Shown: positions 35,441 through 48,461, counted from the first letter of the stretch. The stretch is 64,000 nt of DNA from Torymus aiolomorphi (GCA_036365515.1 CM070876.1:34479195-34543194); one strand, 5' to 3'. The notes: a model not told the origin generated them from the sequence alone. Program-made: numbers and translations.

Positions 35441-35602
35441 ACCTTATTAAGGGGAGGTACGGTTGAAATTTCAACCCGGTCTTTAAAAAATCGCAGGGGG
35501 CTGAAAAATTGTTTCATAACATATCTTAGCATGCTGAATTCAGTGAGTAAATCCAATTTGCTAAAAAAAATTTTTTTGATGAATTTGAAATTTTTGAGTT
35601 TT

Positions 35603-35909
35603 GAAAAAATCAATATTTTTCCAAACCCATACGTGGAGTTGTTGGTTATCACGCAATGTATTCACAAAACAATTTTGAGCTAAAAATTTTTAAAATTGAC
35701 GGGGCAGTAGCATTTTTTCGTTTCGAACATTTGGATTTAAAAAAAAAAAATTGAAGTATAGTAACCTTTTTGACACTATATACATACGAAAAGTGTAGAT
35801 AAATTATAAAAATTCTGTTTTTATAATACGTGATAAAAATGTTTTTGTGAATACATTCCGTAATAACCAACAAGTCCACGTATGGGTTTGAAAAAATATT
35901 TATTTTTTC
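35603..35909. repeat. Fold-back, arms of about 68 bases
   Basis: The left arm (35603-35671) contains CCAAACCCATACGTGG and TGTTGGTTATCACG. The right arm (35841-35909) contains the inverse with a few changes. It lies inside a longer AT-rich repeat-like stretch that starts near TTAAGGGGAGGTACGG (35447). Confidence 0.7.
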
Positions 35910-38275
35910 AAAAATCAAAAATCAAAGCCTTCCGGAAAATCATGGTATTTTATGCATTTGATCTCGAGAAAAACTTGAGAATAGAAAAATATCGTTCTTT
36001 TAATGTGTACAATAACTAGAGTAAAAAGCCTTTAATTGTCTTTATATTTCAGAACAAAAAATTGATCTTTCATATATCCTGGATGATACTCACTTTTAAC
36101 AAAAAATACTAAAATTCGCTTTATAAAATCTAACCATCCAAAGTCTTATTATTTTCGTTATAATTCAGTTTAATGAACTCGCATACTTAATTCATTTTCA
36201 TTTAACTTGCCATTCATTTTAATATGAAAATTTAAAAGCTTAATCAGGTTAGAAACCCGTGCCGGTATAATTAAATTCAATCTCGAGATTCGAATACAGT
36301 CATCAGAAATTTAATTATCATTTGCATTAACAGACATCTCCATTCGTGAAGATTTCCACTCAGTTCTATTTTCATCTTCTGTATGCGAACATAGTTCGCC
36401 TGTAGTATATATATATATATACACATCCGAAGCCAAAAGAGTCTCTGTCAAACTGGTGACACAGCCGCAAAGCCCATCAGCCCCCGCGTAACGATACCCA
36501 GGCGGCTGACTCTCTCCCCCGTGGTACACCTTCATTTTTCCTGCCACACGCGCGCGGGCGACGTCGCGCGCTGACCGAGCGCCATGCGGGAGTATAAAGT
36601 CGTCGCTCGGCTCGCTAATTAATGAATTATTCGACACCGCGGAACGCTCGCAATTTGGCCTCCGCGGCTCTGTACGCCCGGCGCTGGAGCCATTCCAAAC
36701 GAGCTTATTAAATTTACAGGTATAGCCCGCAGCCGCGTGACTTGGCGCACTCGACGCTTCTTTCGACCATATACCTCCTCCGCGAAAAGAAACTTGGTAT
36801 TTATGCGGGACCGCATCGCTGGGTCACGATGTACCCCGGCCGAGATCGTTAATTCCGAGTATCAATTTTCGGAGGGAGCGCGCGGTCGCCCTGCTAATGC
36901 GCTTGTTTACAGGGGACGTCGTAATCGTAAACGTCGATGCCGAGCGGGCGTGTAAGCGCGCAAACGGCTAATAAGGACGCGAGCTGGCGGCGGAGCTCCG
37001 CCGGGTGTGTATCTATCTGCGCAGAGGCCTACGCAAAGTGATCGCTCGAGCCTTGGGCTCGGAAACGCGAGGCTTCCTGGTGTGTAGCGCACCGCCCACA
37101 GCCCGCGCTTATTGCCGGAGTCGGGAGTGGAACTCGGGGATTGATTAATTTTCAATGGCTCTCGTTTATTAATTCGCTGCGGGTAATTGAGGGGATACAC
37201 TTTACGGTCGGGGCATTTGTTAATTATACTGCAGTTTATGCATGGCTTGTTGACTTTACCGGAAACTATTATAATAACTACGGCCGATAATAAATCAATA
37301 TTTCATGCTTCGTTCGAAATTTACTAAAGGGGTTTTAAAAAATATCTATTGTTTCGCATTATTCGCATCTGATAAATCCTGTATCTTTGTTTACCTTATT
37401 TAAAAAAAAAACCCCAAACAATTGTATAGATGTCAATGAATTATACTTTTATTAAAAAACTTCTGTCAATATTTGAAATATTCGGTATTACTGGTTTGTA
37501 AATGTGTAAATTGAACCTATGTTCCAGTGGTACGCCTGTGTAATTTTTTACTTTTTCATGTGATTTTTTACATTTTTCAGACAGTTTTAGCATAACCCTG
37601 GTGGAAATCCAAAACATTTTATAACTAATAACTGCCCATTTATATTATAGAAACTTGTTATAAAATGGGAATTTCTTTTGTCCAGTTTCTAGCTCCCGAT
37701 GAAACCTTTTTTCTCCTATTATTTGTCCATATTATAGATTGCAAAATAGAATAAGTTTTTCGAGGACAAGCACAAGCTTGTTTTTGATTATTTTAGCGGT
37801 ATTAAAACTGATCAATTTCTTTGGTCTGGAAATGTCTAGCAGAAGGTTTGCTGTTAGGACAAGGAGTGAGAGAGACAGAATCAGATAGAGAAATAAAAGT
37901 TTTGCTGAATTATTCATAGAATAAGTATAATAAATGATTTATTAGTTAATATTATTTATTTATATTTTGGTAAGTCAATGCACTTTAGTGCTCTTTCATC
38001 AAAGATAAAATTAGTAAGTAAATCAAATACGAATATTTTTTTGTTACGTCAATCTAAGAAATAGGCAACTAATGGTCGAAAAATTGTTTCATCATGGCGA
38101 TTAATTAGCCAGTTTTACTATAGCTAGTTTCTAACTTCTTGGCCATTTCATATAGATGAATTTTTAACAGGGAATAGTTTGTTTTAATTAAGAAAAAAAA
38201 ACATTATTTTGATATCTGCCCCGTACAGTTCAGTTGACATATACATACGGATAAAACTTCAATTGTCAAATGAAA
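35910..38275. other. Intergenic stretch with large CpG-rich island
   Basis: No gene supported. From about 36440 to 37200 the sequence is unique, CpG-rich and rich in TAAT/ATTA words. A TA microsatellite lies at about 36405-36421. CCCTGGTGGAAATCC near 37590 resembles a terminal word that also occurs near 63840. Confidence 0.45.
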
Positions 38276-38437
38276 CCCGCGTAAAAATTGAAACTATTGC
38301 AACAACATTGCTACTGTATTGGAAATAAATATCGCTCATATATTGGCGATACATTAGTGCAACAATTGCAAAACTATTGGCGCTATTTGCCTTGAGTGTT
38401 ATTGCGTTGTATTGCTCATATCTTTACATTTAACTAT

Positions 38438-38525
38438 AAAAAAAAATTCTCAAGTGAATTTGAACTAGGAATCTTTGAATTACTAGACTTGCTCGTTACC
38501 CACTCAACCCATTGAGCTATTTCGT
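38438..38525 (-). pseudogene. tRNA-like unit in left arm
   Basis: On the minus strand TAGCTCAATGGGTTGAGTGG (A box) is followed about 35 bases on by AGTTCAAATTC (B box) and then a run of nine T at 38438-38446. The spacing suits Pol III transcription. No proper anticodon arm can be drawn. Confidence 0.5.
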
Positions 38526-38635
38526 TGTTTCTGTCAATGAACTAAATGAATGTTAAAAGTTGAAATAAGTTTATAGTTGGATCATTTGTTTTGAAGTACA
38601 TGATTTAACCTCTATATTGTTCATTGACAGAAACA

Positions 38636-38700
38636 ACGAAATAGCTCAGTGGGTAGCGAGCAAAATTCCTAGTTTGAATCCACCAGAGAATTTTTTTTTT
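38636..38700 (+). pseudogene. tRNA-like unit in right arm
   Basis: TAGCTCAGTGGGTAGCGAGC (A box) is followed by AGTTTGAATCC (B box, 38671-38681) and ten T at 38691-38700. This copy is shortened between the boxes compared with the left arm. Confidence 0.5.
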
Positions 38701-38852
38701 ATAGTTAAATGTAAAGATATGAGCAATACAGTGGCAATAAAACCCAAGGCAAATAGCGCCAATAGTCTTGCAATTATTGTACTAATGTATGGTCAATATT
38801 TATTTCAAATACAGTAGCTATATTGTTGCAATAGTTACAATTTTTACACGGG

Positions 38853-40760
38853 AAAATATTACAAAAATGTAAATACTTTTTGTTATCTTCGACAACTACT
38901 TACAAAACAATAAGAAATATTGTTAAATAAACGAAAGCCAAGCTCGTAAAAGAAACTTCTTCAATGCTTATATGAATTTGAGAAATAAAAAAATATACGC
39001 TATAGACACCAACCGCTTCAGAGCTAAACTTGGTCAGTTTTTAAACCCGAAAAAACTCGATAGCGGCATATCTTCCGAACAGACATATATTTTACACTTT
39101 TCGAAACGTCGAAAAGATATACGCCGCGACGGGCACGTAACGTGCCGACGGCTAAGAAAATTATAAGCTCGTGCGGCCGTAACGGCGGAGCAAAGTTCGA
39201 ACGGGCGCACCTCAACGGCCAACTCCAGCCCCGCGGCTTATGGCATCCTGTCGGGGCGCGCGCACGCGCTGTTTAAAATTCCTCCTAATGTTATGGCTTT
39301 ATGAGTTACGACTCCTGCATTATTAGAGTGTGTACGCTTGCGGGTTTGCGCCAGCCGCGTCGACTTATATGTTTACACACAAGCCGCGCGAATCGTTAGT
39401 TCTCGAATGGAGCAGCCCTCCCGTGTTTGCGGGCAAATTTAGAACGCTAATGGTAATCGTCGCGAGATTTAACCATCCAGCGGCGTGAAATCGCTACTCG
39501 CCGCCTGCACCCTCGTGCGGCCTGTCAGGTAAGCGGGTCAGAGCTCTGCACGCTCCGATACGGCGATGTATACAGCCGGTTCGAGGCGGGAGGAGTATTT
39601 TAGCTAAATTTGAATCGCCGTTATTCTTGTGGCTTGAGCGTATCTTCTCTCTCTCTCTCTCTCTCTCTCGGAAGGTACGTAATTGTTCTGCTTTTCGAAT
39701 TTTTAAGAGGCGGGATGTGCATTGGGGAGGGAAAGCTTTTTGTAATTTTTAAGCGGAAGTAATTCAAAATACTGGATGGAAACAATAGACGATTATTATA
39801 GCTGCTTCCACTGTATTTTTCGGCGATTTTATGCATTACTATACATTTTGAAAAAATAATAAGCCGTGCTATGAAAAATCTTTTGTGATACACTGGAAAA
39901 TTAAATATAAAATACATGTAAGAATTATTTACGCATTAATTAAGTTTTAGTATGTAAGTTATTTATTTATCCATATGAAAAAAAATATCAGTGCTATAAA
40001 AATCCTCATAATAAGTACGATATCTCTCAATAATAAGTACGATATTGTTGGTTAATTGACTTTTATTTTTAAAAATCTCTTACGTATCTCCAATAATTCA
40101 ACTCCATGCCTATTCCATAATAAAAGATGCAATTTACATTGTTTGACTATCCAAAAGAATTCCGTACCTAATAGAATGTGCGAGCGGAGAATGGCATTGA
40201 AAAAACAAAAGAAAAAACATTAAAACACGCATCTCTCCGGATAAAAATCCGGGAAACTTGATAAAATGAAAAACATACATTTGGCATGTGTGTATATATA
40301 GGTATACGCGAGTAGAGTTTGTAGGGCTTAGTCGACGTTGTTTAGATAGCGCATGCGAATATGTAAACAAAAACACAATATTGGCGCACGGGGACTCGTA
40401 TACAGCCGTGCCGAGTTTCCTGCAATGTGTATGTATGTGCACATTTCCGCGATCGAGCGAGAACGGATGAGAACTCACAGACTCCCTAAACACGCCGTTC
40501 GAGTGTGCCAACGAAGATCGACGACTTCAATTTCGGCACTGCTACATTGACGTTTTCATGATTATTTCAGTTTTTTATAAACCGACCCTACTTTTATACA
40601 TTCATGTAGATCAGTTAATGCATAGTATTCATCTTCAAAATTAAACATTCATTTTTTGCTGAATTAAATATTTTGTCGGCGAGTTCAATTGAAAAACCAA
40701 AGTAGTTTTTTCTGATTTATTGAAAATTTAAAATTTAAAACGCTATTTTTTTGACTCTTA
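38853..40760. other. Intergenic stretch with CpG-rich island
   Basis: No gene supported. About 39030-39600 is unique and CpG-rich and ends in a CT microsatellite (39645-39669). The rest is AT-rich. Confidence 0.45.
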
Positions 40761-40960
40761 CACTGAGTGAGAAAAGGATTTGTTTACTGTTAACATGGTA
40801 TTGTAACTGTTAACATGCGTATGTTTAAATATAGCCAAATATAGGCATTGTAACAGTTATAATGACATATTAACAGTTAAGTTACCACGTTCTCATAAAC
40901 AATTTCAATATGTTACCTGAGAACATTGATATTGTAATAGTTACAATATGCTTATTATAG

Positions 40961-41194
40961 TAGTTTTTTAATCTAATGGCCAACTTTTTACTAGGAAAAA
41001 CATCATTTATTTTTTTACTCCAACGTTTCGGACATTTTTATTGTTTATCCTAATGAGGGACATAAACAATAAAAATGTCCGAAACGTTGGAGTAAAAAAC
41101 TGAATGGAGTTTTTATTTCAAAACCTTTTTGTTATATAACAACATCATCCTGGTAGAAAATTAGCTATTAGATTCAAAAACTACAATTTAAAAG
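40961..41194. mobile_element. Nested fold-back with hammerhead-like core
   Basis: The arms are GTAGTTTTTTAATCTAATGG with TTTTACTAGG on the left and CCTGGTAGAAAATTAGC with TTAGATTCAAAAACTAC on the right. Between them lies an inner palindrome (41013-41099) in which CCAACGTTTCGGACATTTTT faces its exact inverse. The terminal TGGTAGAAAA word is shared with 47298-47552. Confidence 0.65.
41050..41088 (+). ncRNA. Degenerate hammerhead-like motif
   Basis: CTAATGA, a stem GGACAT/ATGTCC, then GAAAC and GTT follow in hammerhead order. The conserved CTGATGA has an A for the catalytic G, so cleavage is not expected. The motif 4544-4576 is the better copy. Confidence 0.35.
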
Positions 41195-41349
41195 AACTTC
41201 TATATCATCAGCTACTTTCAAATCTGAATATGTCTATTAGTTAATATAGATATTGCAACTATTACAATATCACATTTTATCCTTAAACATGTCAAGTAGT
41301 TATATTTCAAATAGATAAATATGAGTATAACAATATTCTTCTCTCAGTG

Positions 41350-44300
41350 TATTCACAAATATTTTACCATGTATGACTGGGTTATCTGTCTTTCATTCCT
41401 GGTCGATAACTTGATTTCATTGAAATTCAATTGTCTTGAAAATGCACTTGTGAAATAAAGAATGCCATACAAGAATGAAAAAATAACTTCACCTGTCGGA
41501 AGAACTGTATAATTTAGTCAGGTACATTCCACCTGTCACGTATCGTATCACTGTCTGATAATCTTTATTCGACGTAACAGAATCATTTGATTATATGATA
41601 GTTCGTAAATTGTTCGTCAAGTGGCTCTAAATCATTAACGAGGACGAGGACAGCCAAAACCAACCTTATCAATTCAAATCAAAGCTCGGGCAGCAGCGAA
41701 AAAGCTTGTCGCCGCGATGTAAGCTCGGGAAACTCTCGGCGTGCAGCTTAGTTTTGACAAAGCAATCGATTATTCGAAACTAATTAAAGACCAGCGAGAA
41801 GCGAATAATTAATCAGCGAGTTAAGGGCGGATGTGCGCGCTTGCGCATAGGTTTCGAGGAGGGGGGGGGGCGCATTTCATTAGCGAATTTTCGCTGGAGC
41901 AGCTCCGCGCGCTGCCGGCTAAACCAGCAAACTCCGCTCGCCGGGAGAGCGAGAGAGAGAGAGAGAGAGAACGCGAACCGTTGATCTTGCGTTTCGCCAG
42001 TGTCAAGGTAAACCGCGTTTCGCGTTGTTACCTCCTGATAACACTAATCTGTAGTTACTGGCGCGCCAGGTCGATACCGCCACCGGAGCTGCGCCGCTAC
42101 CCCCTCGAGGCTTTCGACCTCCCCACCACCACCCCCGCGAGCGTGCATTAAGTGTTACGTGCGCGTGTGCAAAGCCGCGATACACTTATATATATATATA
42201 TACGCGCGGGGCTCTACGTGCGCGCGAGAGCGGAGGGGAGGACTCGTTGCATATATACGTTGCCGCGATTAGATGCAGAGATGGGCCGCGGGGATAGGGG
42301 AAGTTTTCAAAGAGTTTGTTTGCTGTTTTATTTTCACTCAGAGGATTTCGAGGCGACGCCGGCGCCGGCATGTATACGTGGCGCGCCGCCCCGCGAAACT
42401 GTTGTACGAAGATTATTGGTGTTATGTAGTCGGCGGAAGTTTTGATAAATTCGACGCAAATGGGATTATTCTCCGGTGCGCTTCCTCCCGCGCTTTTTTT
42501 CTCTTTTTTTTTTCTTTAAATTAGTTGGAAGGAGATAGCCGCGCGCTGATACTTCTGCCACGATTTACAGATTGCGCATCGATAAATATAAATGCATACT
42601 TATAATCGAGGCCCAGCTGTTTATCGTGAAAAGGATTTTTGAAATCGAATAAACTGCAAAAGCACATTATTAAATAATGCCGAAAAATGCAATGAATTTT
42701 CGGCATTTAATACTGTGATTATCATAATACTGTTTCATCTACATCAGAGCACAAGTTTGATAAAAAGAAATATCGATAAATCAGCGGACAAAGACAAAGT
42801 ACCTTTGTCTATCTCCCATTCAGAGGGCCTAGAGAAATCGGAGAGTCGAGCGGGCCGAGGACGCACACAGTCACAGTGCGAGGGCAACATTATCGATAAA
42901 TCCGCGCGCATACAAACCGCTTCCGCGCTATAGCTCTTTCCCTCGACCCGCTTACCCACACGTGCTATTCGAACGGGTCGCGAAACGATGTCGCCGCACT
43001 CTGTTTTAGGATAAAATCGCCACTCGCGCAATCACGAATCGAACATATATGCGTGTTTGTGTGTGCGTGTGTATTATGTATATAGCGCATTTTCGCTTTT
43101 ACTCTTTTGACTCGTCACGTTTTAATTATCCTTGATGTTTATATAGCGTATCGCTTACGGGAATGATATTGCGTGGCGGGATATAATAAAATGAGACACG
43201 CTCAGAATGGTTATTTTTCGCTGTTCGACCGCGTAATCTGGCCTTTGAATTATATAATACTCGCTTTATTATATGCGCACGGAATTCTATTGGAATTTTT
43301 GGGTACGAGGATTTAGCCCAAATCCAACGTGTTGCCTTTGCGAGAACGCGCTATTTCGATGGATTGATGCGCGGCTCTTGTGACCACGGAAATGGAATGT
43401 TTTTTATATATACTATATATGCATCAACGCTGTTGAGTTTTACTAATAAACAGCATGGATATTTAGAGAATGGTTGTTACTTATACATACGATTTATTTC
43501 ATTAATTTTTTTTCTTTCAAGAAAGTTCAATTCTTCTTTATATTTTACCGGGTTGATTTTGTCCATGAGAATGATAAAACTGAGGCAATTTCATTTGCTA
43601 TACTGAATGAAATGGCAAACATTGAGAATTACATAAAATAAATTACTTCTTCAAAGCATACAATATTTAAAAGGAAAAGTTTTCATACTAATGAAAAGAT
43701 AATGTGCGTCATTTTAATTTTGTTTAGCAAATTATAAAATATCAAATTAATTTTCAGTTTTATCATTTTTCATATAAAATTGAAATTCCGAGTTCATTAT
43801 AACCTGAGTTTTATGAATTTTAAATTTCATTATCTTTACTGAAATCATTATACAATTATTTTACACCTGAAAATGACTTTCAAATTGAATAAGAAAACTT
43901 TTTGATGCTTTGTTTGAATTAGTATTACTAAAAGTAGAAGGGATCCTTTATCTGGAAAAGCTTTCCGACTACAAGGAAAGGTTAGCTCACTCCGTTATCA
44001 ATAATAAAAGCGTCTATAAGAAATTTACACTCACATTCGCAAAACTCCATAAAAAGTCAAACTTACGTAAAATTCTAAACTTTATATGTGGAAATATACT
44101 TCCAGAACTTTGGCAGCGCAGCCCTTTTCATGGAAGTTTTAAACAACGGTAAAATTTTAGATCAAGGTATCGTTGATGAGAAAATTTGTCGCGGTACAGA
44201 AATAATCAAATGTACACCTCTGCATTTTAGAACGAAGTCGAAAGAGGAGAGCAACACTCGTAAAAAGTCCGAGTCGCAGTTTTCTCTGATTTAGCGATTT

Positions 44301-46206
44301 CCCGTACTTCTAGTTATTACACTCTTTCTCTTTCTCGTTTTTCTCACTTTGTCATCTTACTTTTTCTCTTATTTCTTTGTACGCGCATCTCGTATTCTAC
44401 TATTTACTGGAGCTCGGACAAATTAATTGAGACATTTCATTAGGAATAAATAACAGATGCGCGTGTTTGCAGCACTTTTTAACGCGTAAATCACTAAAAT
44501 TACAAGGATTCCCTAGAGGAATCGGATTTCAATCATGCTGTGCGAGTTTTTTTGTGCGGTATATCAAAACAAAGCTGAGTTATATCTTTGTTTTTCTGGG
44601 AGTATTTATATATAAAACTTGATCATTAAAGTTAGTCATTAAAAATGCACCAAAATTTATTCGTTATAATTTAAAAACATTCACGTTTTGAATGCATGAT
44701 TTTATCTTTGATCATTGATAACTTATATTTTTATACACGATACAAAGTAAATTAAATTATTTTCATTTTCTTTTTTGATGATTTTTGTCTTACGAATGTT
44801 TGCAGAGTTTTGCCTAAAGTATAGGAATCGCATTCTTCATAAAAAAAATCTATTACTTTGAATAATGTGTAGTTATTCTGATTACCATTAATCATATAGG
44901 TAATAGTTTGGAGTGATAAAATACGGATGGATCGAAATAAAAATAAGAATACTAGACATCATCTGTATGTACCAGAAGACGGCTCCTGAATTTTAATCGA
45001 AATCTGTTTTCGATGATGTAAGAATAGCTTTACTGTACGTATCACTGAAAAGAATAATAATAATAATACACGATCTATTTGTAGGTGACGGTGAAGTTCT
45101 TTTCAGCACTTCTTTCGCCACAGATTTTGAACTATTGAAATCCTTTTATACTGTGAGCGACATTGTCGCCAGCACTTTTAATAAATTTTTAACTGTTTTC
45201 TTTTTCGAGCCATTTACAATAAGAGTAAAAAATATAACCATTCGCATGTTTGTTTTTTAATTTCATTGTGTTCATCTAAGAATCTTCACACCATTAAAAT
45301 TAGCTTATCTTCTTAATCCCTGCCGACTCTTGCTTACAACTCCATAGCATTTTAATGTCTTGGCTAGCATTGAATGTTTTGTCGATTTTACCCCTTTCCT
45401 CGCGTCTTTACTTTTCTTTCTATCTCTGCGTCTGTCGGAAAAGGAACATGAGGAAGGGTGTTCATGAGTCTTACACTGCGGGCGTACGGCGAGTTAACAC
45501 GCGCGAAACTGTCGTAACGGCCACGTGTGGAAGAACTTTAACAATTATATTTAATACGAACCCAGGGCCGAGCTATTACACGTCGCAAGCCGCTAGATAC
45601 CGATAGTAGTTCGAAACTTGTTCTCGTTTGGCGTGCAAAGAAAGCGACATAAAGCTTATATATATAAAGAGAAGGCGCGGAACCCAGGTGGAAATTCCTG
45701 GCCGCATCGCTGGCGGAGGGAGGAGGGCTCTAATCAAATTTAATAACTTTCCTGCAGCGCTGCCTCATCCCCCTCGGGGGCTTTGTCCCTTTCTCGCATT
45801 TTGTAGGCGCGACCGTCTCCCACTCTCATCATCTTTTCTTGCTCATCCCCCTCGTTCACTATACGGTTCGTGTTATAAACTTGCCTCGCGCGCGCCGAAT
45901 GCAGCGGATTTATGAATGCCACATGCTCCACGAGGACGTCGACGATCTCTTTATCCCCCCCCCCCCCCCTCCCCCGTCCGCTCTTCCCAAGAGTGCAGTG
46001 CATCTACGTCTCCGTTGCCTGATAGTTTTGCGAGTTTATATTTTGGGGCGAAAGCGGAAGGGGGCCGCGGTGTACCCGGCCTATCTTATTACGCGAACGC
46101 GCATCTTTTATTCTTTCGATGGAGTTTCTCTCATCCCACTGTATATCTCAATTTGGGGTACCAGCTTATATTGAATTTAAGCAAAATAAAACTTGAAGCA
46201 AAGTCT
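41350..46206. other. Intergenic stretch with two CpG-rich islands
   Basis: No gene supported. Islands at about 41640-42500 and 45460-46100 are CpG-rich, with a G run (41862-41871), a GA microsatellite (41948-41970), a TA run (42185-42202) and a run of 15 C (45955-45969). Plus frames at 43910-44294 are not recognised. The remainder is AT-rich. Confidence 0.45.
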
Positions 46207-46983
46207 TCGGGTGGGACTAGATATATCGAAAGACTGATAGTTAGAAGCTTTTGTAGTAGGGGTTTCCTGCTCTCTCGCGTCAATGTGTGATTGTGTGAGT
46301 GAGCGTCCCCAGCACACAAGTGAGTGTCGCGCCACCTAAGCGAGTGTTCGCTCTCTCTGTTCCCGACCGACCGTGCTGCGATACAGACGTTCTAGTAAAC
46401 GCGCATAAAAAGGACTCTAACGGTGTAAACCCAAGAGTTTCAATAAAAGGTGACTTAGGCTGATAAACAAGATAAACCTTAGTTTAATATCTCTCTGGTC
46501 CTTCTCCTGTCATTCCACATAACAACTCCAATAGAAGTCTTACCCTTCAGAAAATTAAAAGTAGAACACGCATTAAAAGTAGAACACAATACGAAAAAAC
46601 ATAAATATATCTACAGAATAAATTAATTTCATACTGCCACAATTGTAAAAAACACATAGTACAAAAGGCGGATTTATAGAAAATAAATGAAACGAATATC
46701 ATCAATACAGAAAATGCTATACATTAATACAGAAAAAACTATGGTTACTTCTATATGTACGGCATTCGTCTTACGTATTTTCTATAAATGCACCTTTTGT
46801 ACTATATGTTTTCTACAATTGTTCCAGTATGAAATTAGTTTATTCTGTAGATATATTTATGTATTTTTTGCATTCTGTTAATCGTACTTTCTGTTTTAAA
46901 TCCTGTATGATAAGTGTGCTTCTACTAATGTCGTATGTGTGTTCTATTTTTAATTTTCTGATATATCTAGTCGCACCCAAGTC
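46207..46983. mobile_element. Fold-back interrupted by an LTR-like insert
   Basis: GGGACTAGATATATC (46216-46230) faces GATATATCTAGTCGC (46963-46977). Further in, the left arm from 46550 to about 46700 is the inverse of about 46765-46962. The left arm alone has about 320 extra bases (46231-46549), so that part is a later insertion. Confidence 0.7.
46231..46549 (+). mobile_element. LTR-like insertion (solo LTR candidate)
   Basis: This GC-richer block sits in one arm of an AT-rich fold-back and is absent from the other. It contains a TATA-like GCATAAAAAGG near 46405 and AATAAAAGG near 46443, in the promoter-to-polyadenylation order of an LTR. I could not find a clear target duplication or TG...CA ends, so solo LTR is a suggestion only. 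Confidence 0.4.
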
Positions 46984-47297
46984 CATCGATTTTAGCTCTT
47001 GGAAGTCTTACCTGATCATTCTCTTTGCATTATTAAATTTCTTAATAATTGATTTGGTCCAAGAGTTATTTTATGAACTATGAAGGAAAGACACTAAAAT
47101 TGGGTTTGAAATCGTTTTATACGTGATAAACTAATGTTTTTTTTATTAGTACCAGATAATCGAAAATCTCGTTAATAAAATACACCGCTCTCAATAAGAT
47201 CGATTCGGGGGAAGAGGAGAAATTTTCTTCTCACGTACTGTTCTCCCCACCATATCGACCGCGTAAAATCGGTATCCTCCGTTTCCAATAAGCACTG
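46984..47297. other. AT-rich spacer
   Basis: Nothing recognised here. Confidence 0.5.
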
Positions 47298-47552
47298 CCC
47301 TGGTAGAAAATAGACCAACTTTGTTGGTTAACATATTAATCAAATGGAAGCATTTCTACTTAAGATTAACATCGAAATTTAATTAAAACTATTTAAAACT
47401 ATCACTATATTTTAAAGCATCTACAATATAATATTTACACATGTATAAATAGTTATTCTTCGTCAACAATAGCAACATAATCATGGTGTGACGTTTTTAA
47501 TTTAAAAATTGACGAATGGTTCGCCAACCGTTGGTTAGCATTTCTACCAGGG
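47298..47552. mobile_element. CCCTGGTAGAAAAT MITE, complete
   Basis: The left end CCCTGGTAGAAAATAGACCA and the right end ATTTCTACCAGGG are inverted. Inner segments ACTTTGTTGGTTAACAT and CCGTTGGTTAGCA extend the relationship. No coding capacity. A solo left end of this family is at 35361 and a related terminus at about 41152. Confidence 0.75.
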
Positions 47553-47851
47553 TGGGAGGTAATGTTTACAAGTGCCTCAAGATTGTTTTCTTCGTCTGTT
47601 CGAGCATTCTAGGCATTCCAGAAAGTTTTCCAGGTAATATTAACTTAATTATTCTACGATTTATGTATGAATAAACGGAAAAAATTCGTACTTATATATC
47701 CTGCGAAAACAAATTTCCGTGGCCCATATGTTGCCTAATATCTAAATTGCTTTGATACTGGAGCGAATTATTGGCCTTACTATATTCTGTATAATGCCCA
47801 TAATGTGTCTAATGGTCCTTTTGTTTTCAAAATATTTGTTTTTTAGACATT

Positions 47852-48461
47852 TGTGCATAAACTTTGGGAAACGGATCTTAAATGGGCTTTGAGAATCGAT
47901 TTTTCGTACTTAAAAATGACTTCCAGTACCAGTAATTAGTTCTCATAGGCCCTTTTTCTCGAGATATGGGTTATCTAATCTTCAAAATGCGTTATTTTGT
48001 TAAAAAATGATGTCTCTTCTATTGACTGTTACATTGCAAGTATTTATCATACGAAAACGAGCAAAAAGATTATAAAAATAGACAGCAAAGGCTAAAATTT
48101 AAGCTCTGATTCGTTGAAAAATATTGATTTTTCAGGAAATTATAAGCAATCAAAGATAGCGTAAGAAAAATAATCAATATTTTTCAACGAATAAGAGCTT
48201 ATATTTTAGCTTTTGCTGTCTACTTTTAAAACTTTTTTTGCTCGTTCTCGTATGATAAATACTTGCAATGTAACAGTCAATAGAAGAGACATCATTTTTC
48301 AACAAAATAACGCATTTTGAAGATTACGTAACCCATATTTCGAGAAAAAAGTGCTTATGAGAACTAATTACTGGTACTGTGAGTCATTTTTAAGTACGAA
48401 AAATTGATTCTCAAAGCCCATTTAAGATCCATTTCACATAACGGTTACCCACTCTCCTTGT
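47852..48461. mobile_element. Long fold-back, diverged relative of 9699-10406
   Basis: Arms with ACGGATCTTAAATGGGCTTT on the left and its inverse on the right pair over roughly 280 bases. It shares with 9699-10406 the segments ATGTCTCTTCTATTGA and AAAACGAG and the terminal CTCCTTGT. No open frame. Confidence 0.8.

Larger units (their letters stand above)
38276..38852. mobile_element. Fold-back with a tRNA-like unit in each arm
   Basis: The left end CCCGCGTAAAAATTG and the right end CAATTTTTACACGGG are inverse copies, and the arms match over about 260 bases around a centre near 38575. Each arm contains an A box, a B box and a run of nine or ten T. The arms have diverged by small indels, so the hairpin is not recent. 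Confidence 0.75.
40761..41349. mobile_element. CACTGAG-type MITE, TA target site
   Basis: The left end CACTGAGTGAGAA and the right end TTCTCTCAGTG are inverted repeats, flanked by TA at 40759-40760 and 41350-41351. The interior repeats GTAACTGTTAACAT-like words many times. A second fold-back (40961-41194) is nested inside. Confidence 0.65.
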
